Shown here piece after piece: positions 33,082 to 40,733 of a DNA stretch of 56,374 bases. The notes below the pieces were generated by a model that was given only the letters and a program-made list of their open reading frames with translations, was not told where the DNA came from and did no database searches. The DNA is from Mogibacterium sp. (GTDB lineage Bacteria > Bacillota > Clostridia > Peptostreptococcales > Anaerovoracaceae), in the NCBI GenBank assembly GCA_017403955.1, contig JAFRDH010000001.1, positions 1-56,374 of the forward strand. Direction: 5' to 3'. Position 1 is the first letter of the stretch. Every line of letters starts with the position of its first letter. The position numbers and the translations under genes are program-made.

Positions 33082-35769
33082 ATGGAAACAAGACATGACA
33101 AACTCGTCAGACTTGCAACAGAAATGTGCAAGGGCGAGCTCAAAACGGACGAAACTACGGCTGAATATCAGGTGCTGGATTATCTCCTGACTGATGATGA
33201 GCTCGATCTGATGAGTCAGATGAAGATCGTTACACCTTACACCGCAAGAGCACTTGCCAAGAAAGCCGGAATGCCTGTCGATAAGGCCAAGAGAGTTCTC
33301 GAAGGAATCGCAGACAAGGCTTATTTCATGGATATCAAGATCCCTAAGACAGGTGCTAAGCTGTATCTGCTCGTACCGTTTGCTCCGGGAATCTTCGAGT
33401 TCCAGATGGTAAGACCGGGATTTGTCGAAGCAAATCCCAAGATCGCAGAGCTCTTCAAAAGACATGCATTTGAATCGTACGCAGATGTAGCTCCGACACT
33501 TCCAATGGGTGTAGGTATCATGAGAGTCATACCGGTAGAGAGCGCTCTCCCTGCAGATACTAAGCGCGTGACTATGGACAGGATCAGCACATTGCTTGAG
33601 ACTACCATAGGCGGACAGTTCTGCATCGTCCCGTGCCAGTGCCGCAAGGTACGCCGCATCATGGGCGAAGCAACCGGAGATCCGGAAGAAGGAATGTGTC
33701 TGTATACAGGACCTCTTGCGGATTCGATGCTCCGTCACGGAAGAGGCAAGAAGATCACCAAAGAAGAAGCTTACGCTCATATCAAGAGAACAGAAGAGAT
33801 GGGGTGCATCCATCAAATCACTACTCTTGAGAACGGCGTTACGTTCGCTATCTGCAACTGCCAGCCGAGCAGCTGCATGGCGATCGGCGGTGCCACATAT
33901 TACGGCACTCCGAACCTTTCAAGAAGTAATTATGTATCAGAAATCGATGCTGAGAAATGTGTAGCATGCGGACAGTGTGTTGAGGTCTGCGCAAGTAACG
34001 CTCTGAGACTCGGACAGAAGATCTGCTCGAAGACACCGATCGTCCATGTTCCAAAGGAACTTCCGGACGATATCGAGTGGGGTCCGGAAAGATTTGACCC
34101 TGACTACCGCGACCACAGACAGAATGTCGTAGAGACCGGCACCTCCCCATGCAAGACTACATGCCCGGCACATATTTCGATTCAGGGATATATTAAACTT
34201 GCCGCTCAGGGCAAGTACATGGACGCGCTTGAACTCATCAAGAAAGAAAATCCTTTCCCTGCAGTCTGCGGAAGAATTTGTCCGCATAACTGTGAGAACG
34301 AGTGCACCAGAGGTCAGATCGATCAGCCGATCGCTATCGACGAGATCAAGAAATTCATTGCAGACAAAGAGATCGACGCGGATCAGAGATTCGTTCCGAA
34401 GAAGTTCTGGAATCATGATTACAGAGTAGCTGTTATCGGTTCAGGCCCTGCAGGACTTTCCTGCGCATACTTCCTTGCTTCATACGGCCATAAAGTAACC
34501 GTATTCGAGAAGGAAGTAAGACCGGGCGGAATGCTGACAAACGGCATCCCTGCATTCAGACTCGAGAAGGACGTTATCGATGCAGAAATCGACGTCCTGA
34601 GAGCACTCGGCGTCAAGTTCAGATGCGGTGTTGAAGTTGGTAAAGACGTTACGATACCGGAACTCCGTGAGCAGGGATTCAATGCGTTCTATTTCGGGAT
34701 CGGACTTCAGAATGGCGGCAAGCTCGGTATCAAGGGAGACGATGCAGAGGGCGTCATGACAGGTGTTGACTTCCTCAAGAGCATCAACAGAGGAAATGAT
34801 GTCAGCCTGAAGGGCAAAGTCGTTGTCATCGGCGGCGGCAATATCGGAGCTGATGTTGCACGTACCGCTATCAGATACGGTGCGGACAGTGTCGATCTGT
34901 ACTGCCTTGAGTCTTACGAAGAGATGCCGATGGGCGATGAGGACAAAGCTTTCTGTGAAGGCGACGGGATCACGATCCACGCAGGCTGGGGACAGACCGA
35001 GATCATAACGAAGGCAAAGAAGTGCAAAGGCATCAAGTTCCGTAAATGCGTATCTGTCAAGAATGAAGAGGGCAGATTCGATCCTAAGTTTGATGACAGT
35101 GTGACAGAAGAAGCTGAATGCACGACAGTTCTTTACTGCATCGGACAGCGTCCTGACTGGGGCAAACTCCTGACAGGTGTCAATGTAGAGCTCGATAAGA
35201 GAGGCCTTGTCATTGCAGATCCTCTTACATACCAGAGCTCAGAACCTGATATTTTCGTAGGTGGAGATATTTACACCGGACAGAAGTTCTGCATCGATGC
35301 GATCGCTGCAGGTAAGCAGGGTGCGATCTCGATCAACAGATTCGTTCAGGAAGGACATGACCTCAAGATCGGAAGAGACCGCAGAGAATTCAAGGCACTT
35401 GACAAAGCAGACATCGATTACGACCAGATTTGCTACGACAATACTTCCAGACAGGTACCTGGCGTGAATCAGGCCAAAGTCCTCACTAAGGCTGACGAAA
35501 GACTGACTTTCACAGAAGAACAACTCAAGAAAGAAACATCACGCTGCCTCGGATGCGGTGCTACTGTTGTTGACCAGAACATCTGCCTCGGATGCGGAGT
35601 CTGCACAACAAGATGTAAATTCGACGCGATCCATCTCATCAAGAGATACAATGAACCTGTACACGCTCTGCGTTTCCGCGACAAGTATGTAGAAGACTAT
35701 CGCAAACAGAGAGAAACAAGAATTGAGATCAAGCGTATGAGCAGATCAGACAAGGCCGGGAGAGAATAA
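33082..35769 (+). CDS. Ferredoxin-type FAD-dependent oxidoreductase, multi-domain
   Basis: An 895-residue cytoplasmic flavoprotein. The N-terminal about 280 residues form a domain seen in some anaerobe ferredoxin proteins, with cysteines in CIVPCQCRKVRR and CNCQPSSC. A ferredoxin cluster CVACGQCVEVC follows near residue 295. The centre is a GltD-like module. It begins with an iron-sulfur segment (PCKTTCPAHISIQGYI and CGRICPHNCENECTR), then FAD-binding GSGPAGLSCAYF and NAD(P)-binding GGGNIGADVAR. The C-terminal end has CLGCG and CLGCGVCTTRC clusters. It resembles NADPH-dependent glutamate-synthase-beta-type electron carriers. The gene lies two bases before hypA. The electron donor and acceptor are unknown. 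Confidence 0.88.
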   Translation: METRHDKLVRLATEMCKGELKTDETTAEYQVLDYLLTDDELDLMSQMKIVTPYTARALAKKAGMPVDKAKRVLEGIADKAYFMDIKIPKTGAKLYLLVPFAPGIFEFQMVRPGFVEANPKIAELFKRHAFESYADVAPTLPMGVGIMRVIPVESALPADTKRVTMDRISTLLETTIGGQFCIVPCQCRKVRRIMGEATGDPEEGMCLYTGPLADSMLRHGRGKKITKEEAYAHIKRTEEMGCIHQITTLENGVTFAICNCQPSSCMAIGGATYYGTPNLSRSNYVSEIDAEKCVACGQCVEVCASNALRLGQKICSKTPIVHVPKELPDDIEWGPERFDPDYRDHRQNVVETGTSPCKTTCPAHISIQGYIKLAAQGKYMDALELIKKENPFPAVCGRICPHNCENECTRGQIDQPIAIDEIKKFIADKEIDADQRFVPKKFWNHDYRVAVIGSGPAGLSCAYFLASYGHKVTVFEKEVRPGGMLTNGIPAFRLEKDVIDAEIDVLRALGVKFRCGVEVGKDVTIPELREQGFNAFYFGIGLQNGGKLGIKGDDAEGVMTGVDFLKSINRGNDVSLKGKVVVIGGGNIGADVARTAIRYGADSVDLYCLESYEEMPMGDEDKAFCEGDGITIHAGWGQTEIITKAKKCKGIKFRKCVSVKNEEGRFDPKFDDSVTEEAECTTVLYCIGQRPDWGKLLTGVNVELDKRGLVIADPLTYQSSEPDIFVGGDIYTGQKFCIDAIAAGKQGAISINRFVQEGHDLKIGRDRREFKALDKADIDYDQICYDNTSRQVPGVNQAKVLTKADERLTFTEEQLKKETSRCLGCGATVVDQNICLGCGVCTTRCKFDAIHLIKRYNEPVHALRFRDKYVEDYRKQRETRIEIKRMSRSDKAGRE

Positions 35770-35771
35770 CG

Positions 35772-36125
35772 ATGCATGAATTGACTCTTTTGTTCGGAGT
35801 CGCTGATCAGGTCGGCAGAGTAGTCAAAGAAAATGACATAGACCATGTCGATGCTGTTGTGCTCGAGGTAGGCGAGGCAACTGCTGTGGTTCCGGAGTTC
35901 ATGTATGACGGTTACTCAGTCATCTCAGACGAGTATGATTTCCTGAGAGGATCTGAGCTGATCATAAATGTTGTCAAGGCAGTCGGAAGGTGCAGGAACT
36001 GCGGAAAGGAATATGAGATCGCTCCGAATGAAGGCAAATGCCCGGAATGCGGGAGCTTCTCAAAGGAAATCATCGCCGGTCAGGACTTTCTGATCAAAGA
36101 AGTTCGTCTATATGGTGATTGTTGA
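35772..36125 (+). CDS. hypA: HypA-like nickel metallochaperone
   Basis: A 117-residue protein with the HypA hallmarks: an N-terminal MHE nickel-binding motif, and a zinc site formed by CRNCG and CPECG about 20 residues apart near the C-terminus. HypA inserts nickel into hydrogenases, with HypB. No hydrogenase and no other hyp gene lies in the window. The gene starts two bases after the large oxidoreductase gene and was probably kept with it. The central part (about residues 40-70) is somewhat unlike standard HypA, so a role specific to the neighbouring oxidoreductase cannot be excluded. Confidence 0.8.
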   Translation: MHELTLLFGVADQVGRVVKENDIDHVDAVVLEVGEATAVVPEFMYDGYSVISDEYDFLRGSELIINVVKAVGRCRNCGKEYEIAPNEGKCPECGSFSKEIIAGQDFLIKEVRLYGDC

Positions 36126-36219
36126 CTAACAGTTTCATCCGTCATAAAATAAAAACGATAATTAATTGTACATTTCTTCATTAGATTATGCTGTTAATGC
36201 AGCTGGAAAGAGGTGAAAT

Positions 36220-36828
36220 ATGGGATTATTCGATAAACTCAAAGGCAAGAAGGACGAAGCAGAAGCAAAGGCCAAAGAAGCAGAAGCTAAGGTAGAAGCT
36301 AAAGCAGAAGCAAAGGCTGAAGAAATAAAGGCTAAGGCAGATGCTAAGGTTGCAGAAGCAAAAGCTAAGGCAGAAGCAGAAGCTAAGGCTCTCGAAGAAG
36401 CTGCTCTTAAGGCTAAGGAAGAAGCAAGACTCAAAGCTGCTGAGGCAGTAAATGCAAAGCTTGCTGATCTCAAAGCTGCTGAAGAAAAGGTCGCTGAAGA
36501 GCTCAAGGTAGCTGAAGCTAAGAAAGAAGAAGAGAAGAAGGCTGCTGCTAAGAAAGAAGCTGACTCCAAGTACAAACTTGAAGTTGACGGCAAATTCGGA
36601 CCTAAGACAATCACTACAACACAGCACGTTCTTGGCATCAAGGAAGACGGACTTTGCGGACCTGAGACAATCAAGGCTATCCAGAAGAAAGTCGGAGCAG
36701 CTGTAGACGGAGACTGGGGAACCAAGACATCATCAGCAATGCAGAAATTCCTCGGTGTTACTGTAGACGGAGTAGCAGGACCAGAGACATTCAAAGCATG
36801 GCAGAAATGGCTCAACGAGCAACTGTAA
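36220..36828 (+). CDS. Coiled-coil protein with peptidoglycan-binding-like repeats
   Basis: A 202-residue protein with two parts. Residues 8-115 are almost only Ala, Lys and Glu with few Asp and Leu (AEAKAKEAEAKVEAKAEAK pattern), a long continuous charged helix. The C-terminal about 80 residues carry three PG_binding_1-like units with VDGKFGPKTI, VDGDWGTKTSSAMQKFLG and VDGVAGPETFKAWQKWL, the usual D-G-xx-G-xx-T and A-x-Q motifs. There is no signal peptide, unusual for a wall-binding module. GAGGTGAAAT precedes the ATG. Its base composition is biased by the repeats. It stands alone. Function unknown; a role in the cell envelope, phage-related or spore structure is possible but not shown. Confidence 0.78.
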   Translation: MGLFDKLKGKKDEAEAKAKEAEAKVEAKAEAKAEEIKAKADAKVAEAKAKAEAEAKALEEAALKAKEEARLKAAEAVNAKLADLKAAEEKVAEELKVAEAKKEEEKKAAAKKEADSKYKLEVDGKFGPKTITTTQHVLGIKEDGLCGPETIKAIQKKVGAAVDGDWGTKTSSAMQKFLGVTVDGVAGPETFKAWQKWLNEQL

Positions 36829-36840
36829 AGTGCTACCGGG

Positions 36841-36871
36841 TGTGCCACCGGGACGGTTCTCTTTTGACACA
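36841..36871. repeat. Small REP-like inverted repeat
   Basis: TGTGCCA (36841-36847) and TGACACA (36865-36871) pair with one mismatch and enclose GGGACGGTTCTCT, the 13-base word shared with 122-134. Confidence 0.4.
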
Positions 36872-36878
36872 TTTTCAG

Positions 36879-36914
36879 AAAAAAAGGGGCGGTGCGCTAG
36901 GCTAGGCACCGTCC
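36879..36914 (-). terminator. Rho-independent terminator of the yerB-like gene
   Basis: GGGCGGTGC (36887-36895) pairs with GCACCGTCC (36906-36914) with one G-U. On the minus strand the stem is followed by seven T residues (36885-36879), and it begins directly after the stop codon. Confidence 0.85.
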
Positions 36915-36915
36915 T

Positions 36916-38124
36916 TTATTCTTTTGAGATTTCAAGATATCCGCCGTTGTTACCGGATATCCAGCCGATCCAGGTCTTTCCCTTGGTAAGACTTGCCATT
37001 ACTTCGATTGGTTCTTCCTCTTCCGCTTCATCTGTCTCACCGGATTCCGCTGCTTCAGCTTCTTCGGCCGCTTTGGCAGCTTCCGCTCTCTCGCGCGCTA
37101 TTCTGGTCAATTCTGTATCGACAAGAATAAGCTTTCCGTCTTCGACTCTCCACTCAACATCTTTCACGATGCCTTTGCTGAAGAGCTTTGCTTTTCCGCC
37201 TTTGAACTTGTAGTCACAGTAGGTAACGCTGCTTCCGGAGTTCATGTAATTGGTCTTAGTGATGTATTCTGTATCATCGATCAGGACAAGAAGATTGTCT
37301 CTTGCGAAGTCATTTTCGAAATTCGATGTGTGATATTTTCCGTCTTCCTCATTATATGTCCAGCTGGTCGACTGGCTCGAGGACATTGTGGAGTACTGAA
37401 CATATATCTTCTTGGCAGGTTCAAATGCGGTCATCCAGCCAAGAGGATCGAAGGAGAGCTGTGTCTTTTCCTTCGGTTCCGTTCTGAAACCCTTCTGCTC
37501 AAGCGCTGCAGGGACCTTGCTTCCATAAAGGATGCCCCTGTGTTCGATCGAGACTGATCTGGTGTAATCTCTGTCATACAGACCGATCTTGCTGTCATCG
37601 AAAGTCATCTGATTGATATGATCGACTTTATCTTTTCTGAAAACCGTATTGGCTCCGACATATTCTCCCTTTTTGGATGAACTCTGTCCCCAGTGAATGA
37701 ATACGGAGTCAAAGAGTTCTGAGAAACGAATATAAGGAGGGCGGGCACTTCTCATTGGTCCTATGATCTCAGGAAGTTTGTTGGAATCAGCATAGAACCA
37801 AAGTGTTCTTGTGATGCCTCCTTCAACTTCACCCTGAAGCACGATGTCAGGGGAGTAATTCGGATCGTCCAGACCCCACTGAGGTCTTGCGTCAGGCGTG
37901 TTTTCAACTACAAACGCAACACTCCTGCGGCTTGAAGCACTCTCATCATAGCCGTCCTCGGCGGTCTCACCGGTGAATAAATTGGTGAGAGTCACGACTT
38001 CTTCGGTTTCTTCCGGCTCGGGTTCCTGCTCATTTCCGGAACATGATGTTATGAGAAAAGCCCCCATGCCTATCAGGAGAACAAGACCGAATGCTATGAA
38101 AGCCTTTAATTTATTTCTGCTCAT
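36916..38124 (-). CDS. DUF3048 (YerB-like) lipoprotein
   Basis: A 402-residue secreted lipoprotein of the YerB/DUF3048 family. A signal peptide ends in LITSC with Cys28, then an acidic linker. The first conserved DUF3048 domain is recognised by RRSVAFVVENTPDARPQWGLD, then GPMRSARPPYIRF and FIHWGQSS. A second domain begins near residue 225. A Glu/Ala-rich stretch lies near residues 345-365. In Bacillus, YerB was described as a putative lipoprotein partner of a copper-zinc-like protein, but the function is not settled. It is the only minus-strand gene between 8.3 and 56 kb. A strong terminator follows its stop. Confidence 0.85.
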   Translation of the reverse strand: MSRNKLKAFIAFGLVLLIGMGAFLITSCSGNEQEPEPEETEEVVTLTNLFTGETAEDGYDESASSRRSVAFVVENTPDARPQWGLDDPNYSPDIVLQGEVEGGITRTLWFYADSNKLPEIIGPMRSARPPYIRFSELFDSVFIHWGQSSSKKGEYVGANTVFRKDKVDHINQMTFDDSKIGLYDRDYTRSVSIEHRGILYGSKVPAALEQKGFRTEPKEKTQLSFDPLGWMTAFEPAKKIYVQYSTMSSSQSTSWTYNEEDGKYHTSNFENDFARDNLLVLIDDTEYITKTNYMNSGSSVTYCDYKFKGGKAKLFSKGIVKDVEWRVEDGKLILVDTELTRIARERAEAAKAAEEAEAAESGETDEAEEEEPIEVMASLTKGKTWIGWISGNNGGYLEISKE

Positions 38125-38300
38125 TGGTTACCTCGGAATATATATAAACTTCATTTCAGTCAACGCATATTATTACATATTGTATAATACCGAAAAATTT
38201 TACAAAAAGTGATATAGATATTCAATTATTAAGAAAAAACTTTTCAGCACAGGAGATACTCTTCACTGAGCATTCAATTGTTTACCATTAGGTCAAAATG

Positions 38301-38309
38301 TGGTAAAAT
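38301..38309 (+). promoter_or_regulatory. Extended -10 promoter element before the M3 peptidase gene
   Basis: TG-G-TAAAAT lies about 67 bases before the start. TTTACC at 38281-38286 could be a weak -35 (spacing 17). Confidence 0.45.
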
Positions 38310-38375
38310 ATTTTAAAATTTCCGTGTTATTATTCGGAAATCAGAAAAACAATTTTTCGATAGATGGGATGTTAT

Positions 38376-40082
38376 ATGCTAAAATTTTCTGAAATGCCTT
38401 ATGAGAGGCCGGATATCGACTCTGCAAAAGAGGAGATGAAGAACCTTACTGAAGAATTCAAGTCAGCTGCTTCATATGAAGAGGCGAGAGACTGCTTCAT
38501 CAGAAAGGACAGGATCACACGCCATTTGATGTCGGTATCTACTTTAGCTGAGATTCGCCATTCTATAGATACAAGAGACGAATACTACGATGATGAAGTA
38601 AACTTCTGGAACAGAACTATGCCTGAACTCCAGGAGTTTCTTGACTTGTGGACGAAAGCGCTCTGTGCGTCCCCGTTCAGACAGCAATTATCGGATGAAT
38701 TCGGCGAAGTAGTCTTCCTGAATGCCGAGCTCGAGCTCAAATCCTTTGATACCAGCATCATTCCGCTTCTCCAGCAGGAGAACGATCTGACTACCGAGTA
38801 TGCTAAGCTGATCGCGAGTGCCGAGATCCCGTTCAAAGGAGAGACATATACGATCGCACAGATCGGTCCGTTCAAGAATGATACGGATGATGAGACCAGG
38901 CTTGCGGCATGGAAAGCCGAAGGCGGCTGGTACATTGACAACAAGGACAAGCTTGATGAGCTTTACGACAAACTCACATGTATCCGTCATGAAATGAGTC
39001 AGAAACTGGGACTCAAGGATTATGTGGAACTTGGTTATTACCGCATGACAAGGAACTGCTACGACAGGAATGACATCGAGAAATTCCACGAAGCTGTTCA
39101 GAAATATATTGTTCCGGTTGCTGATGCAATCAGAAGAAAACAGGCTGAGAGACTGGGCATCGAGTATCCGATGAGCTTTGCAGACAATGCTCTGATGTTC
39201 AGATCCGGCAATGCCAAGCCTGATGGAGATGCAGCCCATATTCTTGAAGTCGCCAAAAAGTTCTATGATGAACTTTCACCTGAAACAAGTGAGTTCTTCA
39301 GAACTATGACTGAATATGAGTTGATGGATCTGATCGCTACAGAAGGAAAAGAAGGCGGCGGATACTGCACCAGTATCCATGACTACGAGGCACCGTTCAT
39401 TTTCGCCAATTTCAACGGGACCAGAGACGATGTCGAGACAGTCACACACGAAGCAGGACATGCTTTTGCCGACTGGATGAACCGCACCAGGATCCCTGTA
39501 GAGACTGTCTGGCCGAGCATGGAAGGCTGTGAAGTACACTCAATGAGTATGGAATTCTTCGCATGGAAAGCTGCAGAAGGATTCTTCGGACCTGATGCAA
39601 GAAAGTTCAGATACAGCCACCTTGCCGAATCTTTCATGTTCATTCCTTACGGAACAATGGTCGACCATTTCCAGCACATCATCTATGAGCATCCTGAACT
39701 CACTCCTGATGAAAGACACGCAGAATGGAAGAAACTTCTCGGAGTTTATATGCCATGGCTCCGACTTGACGGAGATATTCCGTTCTATTCAGATGGTATG
39801 GGATGGCAGAGACAGTCGCATATCTATATGTGTCCGTTCTATTACATAGATTACTGCCTGGCTCAGACCGTAGCTCTCGAGTTCTGGTCAATGATACAGG
39901 AAGACTATGATGAAGCATGGAAACACTACATGGCTTACACCGTTCAGGGTGGTTCGAATGTCTTCACCAAACTGCTTGAAAACGCAGGCCTCAGAAGCCC
40001 GTTCGAGGAGTCGACTCTCCGCGATGTCTGCAGCAAGGCGGAAAAGTGGCTTTCTGAATATGATTTGACAGGTATAGAATAA
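38376..40082 (+). CDS. M3 family oligoendopeptidase
   Basis: A 568-residue zinc oligopeptidase of the PepF/M3 family. The catalytic HEAGH motif is at His358, Glu359 and His362 within VTHEAGHAFADWM. A third ligand glutamate lies about 27 residues on, in the segment MEGCEVHSMSMEFFAW. The family cleaves short peptides in the cytoplasm, in keeping with the oligopeptide ABC transporter encoded just downstream. The ATG at 38376 is preferred over one four codons earlier because the protein then begins MLKFSEMPYERPD as in relatives. A one-base overlap joins it to the next membrane-protein gene. Confidence 0.92.
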   Translation: MLKFSEMPYERPDIDSAKEEMKNLTEEFKSAASYEEARDCFIRKDRITRHLMSVSTLAEIRHSIDTRDEYYDDEVNFWNRTMPELQEFLDLWTKALCASPFRQQLSDEFGEVVFLNAELELKSFDTSIIPLLQQENDLTTEYAKLIASAEIPFKGETYTIAQIGPFKNDTDDETRLAAWKAEGGWYIDNKDKLDELYDKLTCIRHEMSQKLGLKDYVELGYYRMTRNCYDRNDIEKFHEAVQKYIVPVADAIRRKQAERLGIEYPMSFADNALMFRSGNAKPDGDAAHILEVAKKFYDELSPETSEFFRTMTEYELMDLIATEGKEGGGYCTSIHDYEAPFIFANFNGTRDDVETVTHEAGHAFADWMNRTRIPVETVWPSMEGCEVHSMSMEFFAWKAAEGFFGPDARKFRYSHLAESFMFIPYGTMVDHFQHIIYEHPELTPDERHAEWKKLLGVYMPWLRLDGDIPFYSDGMGWQRQSHIYMCPFYYIDYCLAQTVALEFWSMIQEDYDEAWKHYMAYTVQGGSNVFTKLLENAGLRSPFEESTLRDVCSKAEKWLSEYDLTGIE

Positions 40083-40636
40083 TGTCAGACTCACGCCGGG
40101 ATTCACAGACATCGAAACGCAGGGAACGCCAGAAAGAACGTTTCCGCGACATCATGCAGGATACCGAGGGCAATGTCATCTACACCGGAGCGATGCACCG
40201 CATTGCCGGAGAAGAAGGTCATTCCGCGAGAGTCAGAATGCTTGTGCTCCTTGTGATCACTGCTGCAATTGTGATCTCGTCCGGATGCATCGATGCTGGT
40301 GGCGCAATGGGAGCTTTCTATGTGATATTTCCGTATATCGGGGAGGTCTCATCGCTGTTCGCACTGGCCTGGAGCGCTTCGAAGCTGTTCGTTCCTGCCG
40401 AAATAAGGACCTACGTCCTGAATCAGTCAGGAGAAAAGATCCCGGGTGCATGCAGGATGCTGAGTATCTTCGCGATCGCCGGGCTGATCCTCTCGGCAGT
40501 TTATCTCATGCGTAACGGCATGGGAGGGGAGCCGGCCAAGAACATTCTGTATCTGGGACTCAAACTGATGGCAGCTCTTGCCGCAGAACTGTTCAGAAAA
40601 CAGTACTCAGTTCTGAAATGGGAGCAGTCATCATAA
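40082..40636 (+). CDS. Membrane protein of unknown function
   Basis: A 184-residue protein. The first about 50 residues are soluble, basic and polar (SDSRRDSQTSKRRERQKERF), followed by four hydrophobic segments (about residues 52-72, 79-100, 124-143 and 156-170). I do not recognise a family. It overlaps the M3 peptidase gene by one base and lies 97 bases before oppA, whose own promoter starts after it. It may work with peptide use because of this position, but nothing in the sequence shows that. Confidence 0.65.
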   Translation: MSDSRRDSQTSKRRERQKERFRDIMQDTEGNVIYTGAMHRIAGEEGHSARVRMLVLLVITAAIVISSGCIDAGGAMGAFYVIFPYIGEVSSLFALAWSASKLFVPAEIRTYVLNQSGEKIPGACRMLSIFAIAGLILSAVYLMRNGMGGEPAKNILYLGLKLMAALAAELFRKQYSVLKWEQSS

Positions 40637-40653
40637 TTCACTACTGGTATTAC

Positions 40654-40684
40654 TTGACGCAGAGTCGACGTGCGTCAATATAAT
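40654..40684 (+). promoter_or_regulatory. opp operon promoter with palindromic operator
   Basis: TTGACGCA (40654-40661) and TGCGTCAA (40671-40678) form a perfect 8-bp inverted repeat with a 9-base spacer holding GTCGAC. TATAAT follows at 40679-40684. The TTGACG half is also a -35 box, but the spacer of 19 bases is long, which suggests control by a regulator that binds the palindrome. Confidence 0.7.
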
Positions 40685-40733
40685 ACATAATAGGTTATTA
40701 TCTGGAAATTGTTATGAAAGGAGAAAGATAACA

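Noticed and set aside
36220-36560. Low-complexity or microsatellite DNA
   Set aside because: The repeats keep an open reading frame with a ribosome binding site and join a recognisable C-terminal domain.
36226-36872. Minus-strand Ser/Ala/Phe-rich frames opposite the coiled-coil gene
   Set aside because: They are the mirror of the repetitive Ala-Lys-Glu codons and have no independent support.
36840-36880. Terminator for the coiled-coil protein gene
   Set aside because: The REP-like hairpin has no U-run on the + strand; the clear terminator nearby works on the - strand.
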